From assembly GCF_014204895.1 (NCBI RefSeq), contig NZ_JACHMF010000001.1, forward strand, positions 5,270,001 to 5,334,000: DNA of 64,000 nt, in the 5' to 3' direction. The notes beneath the pieces are model-generated. The model saw nothing but the letters and a program-made list of their open reading frames with translations. It was not told where the DNA came from and made no database searches. Shown here in pieces: positions 24,514 through 32,450 of this stretch (within the stretch, counting starts at the first letter, position 1; each line of letters starts with the position of its first letter). A program made the translations under genes and the position numbers. This DNA is from Paractinoplanes abujensis (lineage in GTDB: Bacteria > Actinomycetota > Actinomycetes > Mycobacteriales > Micromonosporaceae).

Positions 24514-25101
24514 GAGCTCTCATGACGCAGCATTGGCCGGGGCGGGCCGAAGGCCGGGACGAGACGAAGGCCGGGAGTGACCGAAGGCCGGGACGGGACG
24601 AGGGTCGCGGTACGGCGAAGGTCGCGGCGTGACGAAGGCCGGGGTGCGGCGAAGGTCGAGGCGTGCCGAAAACCGGGAGTAACCGAAAGCCGGGACGGGA
24701 CGAGGGTCGCGGTACGGCGAAGGTCGAGGCGTACCGAAAACCGGGAGTAACCGAAAGCCGGGACAGGACGAGGGTCGCGATACGGCGAAGGTCGAGGCGT
24801 ACCGAAAACCGGGAGTGACCGAAGGCCGGGACAGGACGAGGGTCGCGATACGGCGAAGGTCGAGGCGTGACGAAGGCCGAGATGCGGCAAAGGCCGGGGC
24901 GTAACAGAAGCAGAGGCGTCGCCGGAGGTCTGCGCGTGACCGAAGGAGGCACGTGCCAGAAAGGCTGGGGCGTGACCCAAGCTGAGGCGCATCAGAGGCC
25001 AGGGCAGGGCGAAGCGGTGAGACAGCCCGGTGAGGCGAAGGACGAGATGATGCAACCGAACAGAGTGTCGCCGAAGCCGCAGCCTACGTAACGAGCTCTC
25101 A
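24514..25101. repeat. higher-order repeat copy A: header, 17-bp tandem array, tail
   Basis: Begins with GAGCTCTCA (24514-24522) and continues as degenerate 17-bp units such as GACGAAGGCCGGGGTGC and GGCGAAGGTCGAGGCGT. Between 24599 and 24840 an exact 68-bp (4 x 17) period is visible from the positions of CGAGGGTCGC (24599, 24701, 24769, 24837). The array ends in a tail with GCGGTGAGACAGCCC at 25014-25028. The same header and tail recur in copy B. All frames stay open because stop codons are absent from the unit, so the overlapping reading frames are not evidence of a gene. Confidence 0.88.
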
Positions 25102-25845
25102 CCACGCGGCGTTGGCGGGGCACGGCGTAGACCGGGGCGTGGCAGAGCCCGGGGTGCGACAAATGCGGGGCTGCGACGGATGCCGGGGTGCGACGCCGGA
25201 CAGGGCACGACGCCGGCCGCGGCGCAGACTAGAGCCCGACGCAGACCAAAGCCCGACGCAGGCCGCAGTGCGACGCAGGCCGGGGTGAGGCGCAGGCCGC
25301 GGCGAGGCGTAGGGCGGGGCGAGGCGCAGGCCGGGGCGCGACGCAGGCCGGGGCGCGACGCAGGCCGGGGCGCGACGCACGACGAAATCAGGCCCTGCAG
25401 GATGGCCATGCCGCTCAGGGTGACGATCAGTGAGGGCACGCCGAAGGTGACGACCACGGCTATGGCGTTGAGCATCAGTGGGCCGGCGCCGGAGGTGACG
25501 GAGACGTCCAACTGGCGGGCACGGCACGGGCCAGGGCGCGGCGCAGCACGGACCAGGCCGCAGCACGGACCAGGCCGCAGCGCGGGCAGCATGCGGCAGG
25601 CCGCGGACCAGGGCGCAGCGCGGGCAGAATGCGGCTGGCCGCGGACCAGGGCGCGACGGAGTTCACGGTGCGGCGACCGGGGGCGCGACGGAAGCGGAGA
25701 CGCACTGAAGCCCAGGCGTGACGGATCCCGAGGCGTAGCAGAGGCCACACCGTGGCGGAGGGCGGGGTGAAGCGGTGAGACAGCCCGATGAGGTGAAGGA
25801 AAAGATGATGGGACCGGAGAGAGTGTTCTCCGAAACCGCGGCGGG
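25093..25845. repeat. higher-order repeat copy B with permease fragment inside
   Basis: Starts with a second GAGCTCTCA (25093-25101), then 17-bp units (for example GCGACGCAGGCCGGGGC repeated in tandem near 25355 and GCAGCACGGACCAGGCC near 25545), and ends with the tail GCGGTGAGACAGCCC at 25772-25786. The head-to-head distance from copy A is 579 bp and the tail-to-tail distance 758 bp. Copy B is longer because a fragment of coding sequence sits in the middle. The similarity of the flanks shows a segmental duplication of the entire unit. Confidence 0.82.
25384..25512 (-). pseudogene. fragment of a sugar ABC transporter permease (RbsC-like)
   Basis: The minus strand reads VSVTSGAGPLMLNAIAVVVT, then FGVPSLIVTLSGMAILQGLI, about 42 codons. 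The core PSxIVTLxxMxIxxGL is the hallmark of branched sugar permeases of the RbsC family. It lacks the rest of the protein on both sides, where 17-bp repeats take over. It is a relic, not a gene: there is no start and no partner transport genes. Confidence 0.6.
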
Positions 25846-26412
25846 CCCTCGACGAGGTATGCAGCCCAGCTGTGCCTTCTGAGCGACGCCGCCGGATTCC
25901 CGCCTCGTGATGACAGTCCCTTCCCGCACCGAAAAAAGGCGTTTTACGGCCCCGGACACAGCACGGTGAGTTGCACCCGCCGGTAGCTTGAAAGCGGCAT
26001 CGAGTTTCACCGCAACCACGGCCCGACGGCAACCACACAAATTCAATAAAATGTAACGAGCGCGAGTCGCAATCGAAAGCGGAAGCGACATCCCCAACGG
26101 CGTCTTCCCCCCACGCCGCCGCGAAGCCGCAGCAGATTCAGAAGCGGCAGCAGATTCCGCAGAGAGCCTCGCCGTGCGCTGCTGCACCGGACGACGGAGC
26201 TGCACAACCGGACGACGACCAGAGGGCCAAACCAGCGCAAGGTTCTGCTCCACCCACCGCGCCTTCTCTCTGTGCCGCTGGCGCAAACCCCACGCCCGGC
26301 GCCGCTCATGGTCACGCCGAAATTCGTCGTTGCCCGGCGAATAATTGCGCGCCCGGGTCCGATCCCGCATGCCGGCAACAGCAGCCCGGCTGAACAACGA
26401 CAGCTGACCCAT
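25663..26412 (-). CDS. hypothetical protein; only the N-terminal half is convincing
   Basis: Starts at ATG 26412 with MGQLSLFSRAAVAGMRDRTR, ARNYSPGNDEFRRDHERRRA, WGLRQRHREKARW: basic, charged and helical. This part reads like a real small actinomycete protein, and nearby DNA is less GC-rich than its surroundings. From about residue 170 on, the frame runs into the tail of repeat copy B and turns compositionally odd, so the original 3' end may have been lost. There is no clear ribosome-binding site. I know no function for it. Confidence 0.35.
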   Translation of the reverse strand: MGQLSLFSRAAVAGMRDRTRARNYSPGNDEFRRDHERRRAWGLRQRHREKARWVEQNLALVWPSGRRPVVQLRRPVQQRTARLSAESAAASESAAASRRRGGKTPLGMSLPLSIATRARYILLNLCGCRRAVVAVKLDAAFKLPAGATHRAVSGAVKRLFSVREGTVITRRESGGVAQKAQLGCIPRRGPAAVSENTLSGPIIFSFTSSGCLTASPRPPPRCGLCYASGSVTPGLQCVSASVAPPVAAP

Positions 26413-26464
26413 ACCAATATTGTCCGCCGCCCACCCAGCCGGATGTCAGTATTCGATCATGCCA

Positions 26465-26480
26465 TTCTTGTCGACAAGAA
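26465..26480. promoter_or_regulatory. perfect 16-bp palindrome TTCTTGTCGACAAGAA
   Basis: A perfect palindrome in an A/T-richer pocket (an A-rich run AAAAGAAAAAG follows). It lies in non-coding DNA between the hypothetical gene at 25663-26412 and the 29-bp array. It could be an operator or a terminator stem for a minus-strand transcript, where the run becomes T-rich upstream rather than downstream, so a terminator is less likely. Confidence 0.4.
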
Positions 26481-26701
26481 AAGAAAAAGTAGAGGCGCGG
26501 AACGGCGGCCGATCGGGCCGTGAAATCGTTACCGTGAAATCACCGGCCCGGACGACGCGGCGGCGTGATTCGGGGTAGGCGCGGTCGAGTCCCTCGTCTC
26601 GGTCGTCGGCGGCCGGCCTTGTCACAGGCTGGCTTTGTCCCGGCTGGCTTGTCGCCGGCTGGCTCCTGTCCCCGGCTGGCTTCGGCGTCGCGGCCACTGG
26701 A

Positions 26702-26905
26702 GCACTGACTCTGTCGCCGCAGCCACCGAAGCACCGACCCTGCCGCCGCAACCACCGAAGCACCGACCCTGCCGCCGCGGCCAAAGGAGCACCGACTCTG
26801 ACGCCGCAACCACCGAAGCACCAACCCTGCCGCCGCAACCACCGAAGCACTGACCCTGCCGCCGCAAACACCGGAGCACTGGCTTTGGTGCAATGGCGCC
26901 ACCGG
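26702..26905. repeat. 29-bp minisatellite, about seven units
   Basis: The anchor GCACYGACYCTG recurs at 26702, 26731, 26760, 26789, 26818 (variant), 26847 and 26876, exactly 29 bp apart. Units differ by a few substitutions and are head-to-tail with no unique spacers, so this is not CRISPR. It lies upstream of the two-component system's promoter. Reading frames across it on the minus strand are long only because the units contain no stop codons. Confidence 0.9.
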
Positions 26906-26961
26906 AGCGCTGCCGGTCGGGGGCCGGAGTGGGCCCGGTCCGCCGGACACCCCGCTCACGG

Positions 26962-26977
26962 CTTACTTTCGTCAGTA
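26962..26977 (+). promoter_or_regulatory. shared 16-bp promoter motif upstream of the sensor kinase
   Basis: CTTACTTTCGTCAGTA ends 34 bp before ATG 27012. The exact complement lies at 30642-30657, in front of the ABC exporter that faces this operon. Such a motif is expected to be a response-regulator site or a matching promoter core. Confidence 0.75.
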
Positions 26978-27011
26978 GTGGGAGCGGGAAGCGCGTGGAT
27001 AGCCTGACCGG

Positions 27012-28433
27012 ATGGGCAGACGCCGGGAGTGGGCGGTTGACGGGAGCACCGCGGCGGTTCTGGTGGCGCCGGTCGTGGTCAACCACGTGATGAGCGCGAA
27101 CCCGGTCGGCATCCTGGGATCGCTCGTGGCCGGGGGTGTCATTGCGGCGACGGCACGGCGGTGGCCGCTCGTGGGGTGGCTCGTGGTCGTGGTCGGGACG
27201 CTTGTGGACGGGAACTTCGTGTTCGCGCTGCCGGTGATGAGCTACCTCGTGGGTTTACGGACCGAGCGCATTCGGGTGGTCGCGGCGGCGTTCGTGGTCG
27301 TGGCGGCGGCCGGCACGGTGCTCAACTTCGTCGTGCTGGGCACGAGTCAGGCCGAATGGTTCTCGCTGACGATGATGCTGGTGCTGCTGGGTGTGTTCCC
27401 CTGGCTGGCGGGCCGTTACCGGGCGCAGCAGGCGCGGCTCATCTCGGCCGGGTGGGAGCGGGCGGCGCGCCTGGAGTCGGAACGGCGCATGGTGCGACTG
27501 CGCGAACGTGCGCGGATCGCTCAGGAGATGCACGATTCGCTCGGGCATGAGCTGAGCCTGATCGCGTTGTCGGCCGGTGCGCTCGAGACGACGCCGGGTC
27601 TGGCCGGCAAGCAGAGCGCGGCGGCGGGGCGGATCCGGGAGTCGGCCGCGACCGCCACCGACCAGCTGCGCGAGATCATCGGCGTGTTGCGTGAGGACGG
27701 TGAGCCGGCGCCGACGTCGCGGGACGACATCGCGGCGCTCATCGCGAAGTCCCGCGCCGCCGGGATGACGATTCTCGTGGAGACGTCGGGTGAGCTGCCG
27801 AGAAGCGCCGAGCGTACGGCCTATGAGGTGGTGCGCGAGAGCCTGACCAACGCGAGCCGGCATGCGCCCGGTGCCACCGTACGGGTAACTCTGACCGACG
27901 ACGGCGAGGCGTCGACGATCACTGTCGTCAACGATGCCCCGGAGCGCCCAGCGGGACGGAAAACGCACGGAGCGGAGCGTCTGGGTCTGGTGGGGCTGCG
28001 CGAACGCGTACGGCTGAACGGCGGAACCCTTCTCGCCGGGCCGACACCGACCGGGGGTTTCCGCACCGTGGCCGAGGTCCCGCGGGCGGGCGCGCCGGCT
28101 CACGAGGAGGCCGGGGAGAGCGAGATGCGCCGCCGGGCCCGCCGGAGCCTCGCCGCCGCCGTGCTCACCCCGGCGGTGCTGGCGCTGGTGACGGCGCTCG
28201 GCTACTACCCGTTCGCGGTGGCCGGTTCGGTGCTGGAGGAGGCGGCTTTCGAGCGGATGAGCATCGGCACGCCGCGCGGCGAACTGGCCGGGGTGCTGCC
28301 GTCGCGGGAGGCGCCGGGCGACAAGCAGGCGGGGTGCGAGCTCTACAGCGACGGCAACTTCCCGATGGCCGACGCCGCGTACCGCCTGTGCTTCACCGAC
28401 GAGCGTCTGAGCAGCAAGGAACGGCTCAAGTGA
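27012..28433 (+). CDS. NarL-type sensor histidine kinase with extra C-terminal membrane domain
   Basis: A 473-residue protein with about four or five N-terminal hydrophobic helices, then a HisKA_3 helix (ARIAQEMHDSLGHELSLIAL, phospho-His in MHDSLGH) and an ATPase domain with the N-box VVRESLTNASRHA and G-box LGLVGLRERVRLNGG. After the ATPase, about 100 residues remain: a basic linker, one hydrophobic helix (VLTPAVLALVTALGYYPFAV) and a small soluble part with two cysteines (QAGCELYSDG, YRLCFTDERLS). That tail is unusual for this family. It phosphorylates the adjacent response regulator; the signal is unknown. Confidence 0.93.
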   Translation: MGRRREWAVDGSTAAVLVAPVVVNHVMSANPVGILGSLVAGGVIAATARRWPLVGWLVVVVGTLVDGNFVFALPVMSYLVGLRTERIRVVAAAFVVVAAAGTVLNFVVLGTSQAEWFSLTMMLVLLGVFPWLAGRYRAQQARLISAGWERAARLESERRMVRLRERARIAQEMHDSLGHELSLIALSAGALETTPGLAGKQSAAAGRIRESAATATDQLREIIGVLREDGEPAPTSRDDIAALIAKSRAAGMTILVETSGELPRSAERTAYEVVRESLTNASRHAPGATVRVTLTDDGEASTITVVNDAPERPAGRKTHGAERLGLVGLRERVRLNGGTLLAGPTPTGGFRTVAEVPRAGAPAHEEAGESEMRRRARRSLAAAVLTPAVLALVTALGYYPFAVAGSVLEEAAFERMSIGTPRGELAGVLPSREAPGDKQAGCELYSDGNFPMADAAYRLCFTDERLSSKERLK

Positions 28434-28470
28434 GCGAACGCGCAACGGGTCGGTCAGAGGGAGGGCGCGG

Positions 28471-29121
28471 ATGAGTGTCCGGGTGTTGATCGCCGACGAC
28501 GAGGCGATGATCCGGGCGGGGATCCGCGCGATCCTCGACAACGTCGACGGGATCGAGGTGGCCGGGGAGGCCGCGGACGGCATCGAGGCGGTCGACCTGG
28601 TCCGGCGGCACCGGCCGGCGGTGGTGTTGCTCGACATCCGGATGCCGCGGCAGGACGGGTTGTCGGCCGCGCGGGAGATCCGGCGGCTGGTCCCGGAGTC
28701 CGGGGTGCTCGTGCTGACCACGTTCGGCGAGGACGAGTACATCGTGCAGGCCATCGCGGCGGGGGCGGCGGGCTTCCTGCTCAAGTCGAGCGACCCGCGG
28801 GAGCTGACCGCGGGGATCCGGGCGGTGGCGGCGGGTGCGGCCTACCTGTCGCCGCGGGTGGCGCACCGGGTCATCACCGATCTGGCCGGTCCGCGGCTGG
28901 GCGCCGGGGCCGCCGCGCGATCCAAGGTGGACGTCCTGACCGATCGTGAGCGCGAGGTGCTCGCTCTGATCGGTGCGGGACTGTCCAATGCGGAGATCGG
29001 GCGGCGGCTTTTCCTCGTCGAGGGCACGGTCAAGGCGTACGTGAGCAGCGTGCTGAGCCGTCTCGAAGTGCGCAACCGGGTGCAGGCGGCGATCGTCGCC
29101 TACGAGGCCGGCCTGGTCTGA
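28471..29121 (+). CDS. NarL/FixJ response regulator
   Basis: A 216-residue protein from ATG 28471 with GAGGGAGG upstream. The receiver has the acid pair (VLIADDEAM), phospho-Asp in VVLLDIRMPRQDG, the Thr (VLVLTTFGED) and Lys (GFLLKSSDP). The C-terminal LuxR-type helix-turn-helix reads LTDREREVLALIGAGLSNAE, IGRRLFLVEGTVKAYVSSVL. It is the cognate partner of the kinase 37 bp upstream. It converges with the ABC permease gene, 3 bp apart. Confidence 0.96.
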   Translation: MSVRVLIADDEAMIRAGIRAILDNVDGIEVAGEAADGIEAVDLVRRHRPAVVLLDIRMPRQDGLSAAREIRRLVPESGVLVLTTFGEDEYIVQAIAAGAAGFLLKSSDPRELTAGIRAVAAGAAYLSPRVAHRVITDLAGPRLGAGAAARSKVDVLTDREREVLALIGAGLSNAEIGRRLFLVEGTVKAYVSSVLSRLEVRNRVQAAIVAYEAGLV

Positions 29122-29124
29122 GCG

Positions 29125-29880
29125 TCAGGCGTCGCGCTTGCGCAGGATCGCGCGGCCGGTGGCAACGGCTGCGACCGCCCACGCCGTCAGGATCAGCAAG
29201 CCGACGACCGGGGCGTACGGGTCGCTGTGGCCGCGCAGGAAGTGGTCGCCCGCGACGCCGGGCAGGGCGTCGGCGATGCCGTTGAGCACGGCGACGTCCG
29301 GCACCTGCAGCAGCGGCGGCACGACCACGATAAGCATCAGCAGTACCACCAGGGTGAGCACCGGTCCCCGCAGCACCGCCCCGAGACCGACCGCCAGGAC
29401 GCCGAGCACGGACAGGTAGAGCCCGATCTTCAGGCTCTGCGCGACGACGCCGCCCGAGGAGCCCAGGTCGCCCAGCAACGGCCGGGCCACCAGTGAGCCG
29501 GCCAGACCGGCGACGACGCCCGCAACGAACGTCACGGCGGCGACCACCGTGCATTTGGCGAGCAGAAGCCGTCCGCGGGACGGGACCCAGGTCAGCGCGG
29601 CCCGGATCGTGCCGGTGGAGAATTCGCTGGTCATGGTCAGCATCGCCAGCGCCAGGAAGGCCAGTTGCGCGAAGCTGAGCGCGAGCACGGCGATCGTCCC
29701 GGCCGGCACCAGGCCGCCGCGCAGCACGTCGGCGGGCAGGTCGCCGTTCTCGGCGTACAGCGCGTACTGCCCGGCCCCCGCGGCCATCAGCAGCAAGGCC
29801 GACAGCAGCGCCCACCAGACCGTACGGGTGGTCCACAGCTTGGTCCATTCGGCGCCGATCGCCGCCCGGAGCACGGTCAT
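29125..29880 (-). CDS. ABC-2 type transporter permease
   Basis: A 251-residue membrane protein with six predicted helices (VWWALLSALLLMAAGAGQYA, AVLALSFAQLAFLALAMLTM, LTLVVLLMLIVVVPPLLQV). A typical ABC-2 extracellular-loop pattern (TSEFSTGTIRAALTWVPSRG) is seen. It forms an exporter with the ATPase whose stop overlaps its start. The pair faces the two-component system and shares its promoter motif, so it probably responds to that signal, for example cell-envelope stress. Confidence 0.92.
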   Translation of the reverse strand: MTVLRAAIGAEWTKLWTTRTVWWALLSALLLMAAGAGQYALYAENGDLPADVLRGGLVPAGTIAVLALSFAQLAFLALAMLTMTSEFSTGTIRAALTWVPSRGRLLLAKCTVVAAVTFVAGVVAGLAGSLVARPLLGDLGSSGGVVAQSLKIGLYLSVLGVLAVGLGAVLRGPVLTLVVLLMLIVVVPPLLQVPDVAVLNGIADALPGVAGDHFLRGHSDPYAPVVGLLILTAWAVAAVATGRAILRKRDA

Positions 29881-30584
29881 GACAGCACGCTCCCCTCGGT
29901 GAGCCGGTAGTAGGCGTCCTCCAGCGAGGCGTGCCCGGCGACGATCTGGGCCAGCGACGCGTCAGCGATCAGCCGGCCGCGGCCGATCACGATCAGGTGG
30001 TCGGCGGTCACCTGCATCTCGCTGAGCAGGTGGCTCGAAACGAACACGGTGCGCCCCTCGGCGGCGAGGTCGCGCATCAGGCCGCGGATCCACCGCACCC
30101 CGTCCGGGTCGAGGCCGTTGACCGGTTCGTCGAGGATGACCACGGGCGGGTCGCCCAGCAGCGCGCCCGCGATCCCGAGCCGCTGACGCATGCCCATCGA
30201 GTAGGCGCCGGCTCGCTTACGGGCGGCGCCGCCGAGCCCGACAAGTTCCAGCATCTCGTTCACCCGGCGTACGGGAATCGCATTGCTCCGGGCCATCGCG
30301 AGCAGGTGATTGCGCCCCGTACGGCCCGGGTGCACCCCACCTTCGAGCAAGGCGCCCACTTTGCGCAGCGGCCACTCGTACGAGCAATAGGGTTGCCCAT
30401 CGAGGAGCGCCTGCCCGGAGGTCGGCCGGTCGAGTCCGAGGATCATCCGCATGGTCGTGGACTTGCCGGCGCCGTTGGGCCCGAGAAAGCCGGTCACCCG
30501 CCCCGGCCGGATCTCCAGATCGAGTCCGTCGACGGCCACCGCAGGCCCGAATCGCTTCGTCAGTTTCCGCAGCTTTATCAGCAC
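29877..30584 (-). CDS. ABC-2 type transporter ATPase
   Basis: A 235-residue ATPase with Walker A GPNGAGKST, Q-loop region DGQPYCSYEW (the usual Gln is not at the normal spot), signature YSMGMRQRLGIAG, Walker B VVILDEPVNGLD and H-loop VFVSSHLL. The YSMGMRQR signature belongs to the bacitracin/lantibiotic-type export ATPases (BcrA-like). The gene is minus strand, with start 30584, 57 bp from the shared motif at 30642-30657. Confidence 0.94.
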   Translation of the reverse strand: MLIKLRKLTKRFGPAVAVDGLDLEIRPGRVTGFLGPNGAGKSTTMRMILGLDRPTSGQALLDGQPYCSYEWPLRKVGALLEGGVHPGRTGRNHLLAMARSNAIPVRRVNEMLELVGLGGAARKRAGAYSMGMRQRLGIAGALLGDPPVVILDEPVNGLDPDGVRWIRGLMRDLAAEGRTVFVSSHLLSEMQVTADHLIVIGRGRLIADASLAQIVAGHASLEDAYYRLTEGSVLS

Positions 30585-30641
30585 GCTCAGACGCTAGAAG
30601 CGCAGGTGGTGCTCGCGCCCGACCCGAACGGCAGCCGCCCG

Positions 30642-30657
30642 TACTGACGAAAGTAAG
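30642..30657 (-). promoter_or_regulatory. shared 16-bp promoter motif upstream of the ABC exporter
   Basis: On the minus strand this reads CTTACTTTCGTCAGTA, identical at all 16 positions to 26962-26977 in front of the sensor kinase, and positioned 57 bp before the ATPase start. Confidence 0.75.
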
Positions 30658-30737
30658 GCGCGGTACATGCGCCGTTGATCTGTCACGACGAATGTGTGCC
30701 CGAGTACGCATGCATCCATCTGTGGGAGATCACCGAT

Positions 30738-32450
30738 ATGGGTCACGGTCACGACCACCATCACGATCACGCGCACGAGTCCGCCGGCGGCGACGTTCCC
30801 GCGGCTCTCGACATGAGCATCCCGGACAGCGAGCTGTCGCCGTCCGACGTCTCGCGGCGTGGCTTCCTCCGGGGCGCGGGCCTGCTCGGCGCCGGCGCCG
30901 CCGCTTCCGTCCTGGCCACCCCGACCGCCGCGCAGGCCGCGGGCCTGCCGCACAGCCACGGCCCGGCCGGTGGTGGCACCGCGAAGGGCGGGTTCACCTG
31001 GCTCGCCGGCGACCACCACATCCACACGCAGTACAGCTCGGACGCCCAGTACCGGGTGATCGACCAGGCCCGGCACGGCCGCGCGTTCGGTCTCGACTGG
31101 GTCGTCATCACCGACCACGGCAGCGTCGCCCACGCCAAGATCGGCGTCGAGAAGGTGAACCCGGACATCCGGGCCACCCGCGAGGAGCTGCGCGACCTGC
31201 TCACCTTCCAGGGCCTGGAGTGGAACATCCCGGCCGCCGAGCACGCGACCGTCTTCGTGGCCCCGAGCAAGCACGAGGTGGAGGTGCTCAAGCAGTTCGA
31301 GACCAACTACGACGGCAACCTGCTGCCTGCCACCAACACCCCGGAGCAGAACGAGGCGGCCGCGATCGCGGGCATCAAGTTCCTCGGCTCCCAGGTGCGG
31401 GCGCGCAAGGTCGAGGCCGCCCTGTTCCTGGCCAACCACCCGGCCCGGCGGGGCATCGACTCGCCGCACGAGATCCGCAACTGGCGCGACGCCGACCCGT
31501 CGGTGGCCGTCGGCTTCGAGGGCGCGCCCGGCCACCAGGCCGCCGGCATCCCCGCCCCGAACGGCCGCGGCGGCGCGCGCGGGTACTACGACAACAACCC
31601 GTCGGCCGCGTCGTTCCCGGGCTACCCGCCGGAGAGCTACCGCACGTGGGGCGGCTTCGACTGGATGACCTCGACCGTGGGCGGCCTCTGGGACAGCCTG
31701 CTGTCCGAGGGCAAGGCCTGGTGGATCACGGTCAACTCGGACTCGCACGTCAACTACCTGGACCAGTCGGACCGCGGCCCGGGCAGCGACTTCGAGGCCA
31801 ACGGCAAGTACAACGACCCGGTCTACACCGGCAAGACGCTGACCACGGCGGGCGACTTCTGGCCCGGCTTCTACGGCCGTACGAACGTCGGCGCCTCGTC
31901 GTGGGGTTACAAGCAGGTCATGGACGGGCTGCGGGCCGGCCGGGTCTGGGTCGACCACGGCCGCCTGATCAAGGGCCTGGACGCCCGGGTCCGCGTGGCC
32001 GGCGACCGACGCGGGGCGACCGGCACCCCGCTCGGTGGTGTGCTGCACGTCAAGCGGGGCACCTCCACCGAGATCACGCTCGACATCGACCTGCAGGACG
32101 TGCCGAACTGGGCGCAGTTCGTCCCGGTGCTCAAGCGCGTCGACGTCATCGTCGGCACGGTCACCGGCCCGGTCGCCGACAAGGACGCCTTCACGGCCCC
32201 CAACACCAAGGTGGTCAAGTCGTTCGAGGTGTCGCAGAAGACCGGCAAGGTGTCGCTGACGTACTCGTTCGGCCGGCTCGACAAGCCGTTCTACGTGCGG
32301 GTCCGGGGCACCGACGCCAACCGTACGCAGGCCGGTCTGATGGGCGCCGCGGTCGACCCGGTGGGCCCGAAGCTGGACGTGCTGGGCGACGCCGACCCGT
32401 GGGGCGACCTGTGGTTCTACACCAACCCGATCTGGGTCCTGCCCAAGTGA
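30738..32450 (+). CDS. Tat-exported PHP/metallophosphoesterase-type protein, His-rich N-terminus
   Basis: A 570-residue protein from ATG 30738, with GGGAG 9 nt upstream. The first 15 residues are MGHGHDHHHDHAHES. A twin-arginine signal follows (SRRGFLRGAGLLGAGAAASV, then ATPTAAQAAG cleavage region). The mature domain has PHP-like metal motifs: AGDHHIHTQYSSDAQYRVID, VVITDHGSVAHAKIG, LFLANHPARRGID and WWITVNSDSHVN. A C-terminal beta-rich domain ends the protein. It is exported folded with its metals. The substrate could be a phosphoester; I cannot say which. Confidence 0.9.
   Translation: MGHGHDHHHDHAHESAGGDVPAALDMSIPDSELSPSDVSRRGFLRGAGLLGAGAAASVLATPTAAQAAGLPHSHGPAGGGTAKGGFTWLAGDHHIHTQYSSDAQYRVIDQARHGRAFGLDWVVITDHGSVAHAKIGVEKVNPDIRATREELRDLLTFQGLEWNIPAAEHATVFVAPSKHEVEVLKQFETNYDGNLLPATNTPEQNEAAAIAGIKFLGSQVRARKVEAALFLANHPARRGIDSPHEIRNWRDADPSVAVGFEGAPGHQAAGIPAPNGRGGARGYYDNNPSAASFPGYPPESYRTWGGFDWMTSTVGGLWDSLLSEGKAWWITVNSDSHVNYLDQSDRGPGSDFEANGKYNDPVYTGKTLTTAGDFWPGFYGRTNVGASSWGYKQVMDGLRAGRVWVDHGRLIKGLDARVRVAGDRRGATGTPLGGVLHVKRGTSTEITLDIDLQDVPNWAQFVPVLKRVDVIVGTVTGPVADKDAFTAPNTKVVKSFEVSQKTGKVSLTYSFGRLDKPFYVRVRGTDANRTQAGLMGAAVDPVGPKLDVLGDADPWGDLWFYTNPIWVLPK

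Noticed and set aside
24480..25748. Minus-strand 422-codon frame over the 17-bp repeats
   Set aside because: The repeat unit lacks stop codons in any frame and the translation is a periodic Arg/Pro-rich string, apart from the permease relic.
26702..26905. CRISPR array with 29-bp repeats
   Set aside because: Units are directly head-to-tail with no unique spacers and no cas genes are near.
26446..27086. Minus-strand frames with Cys/Gly-rich repeats
   Set aside because: They are readings of the 29-bp array; no start or codon pattern supports a gene.
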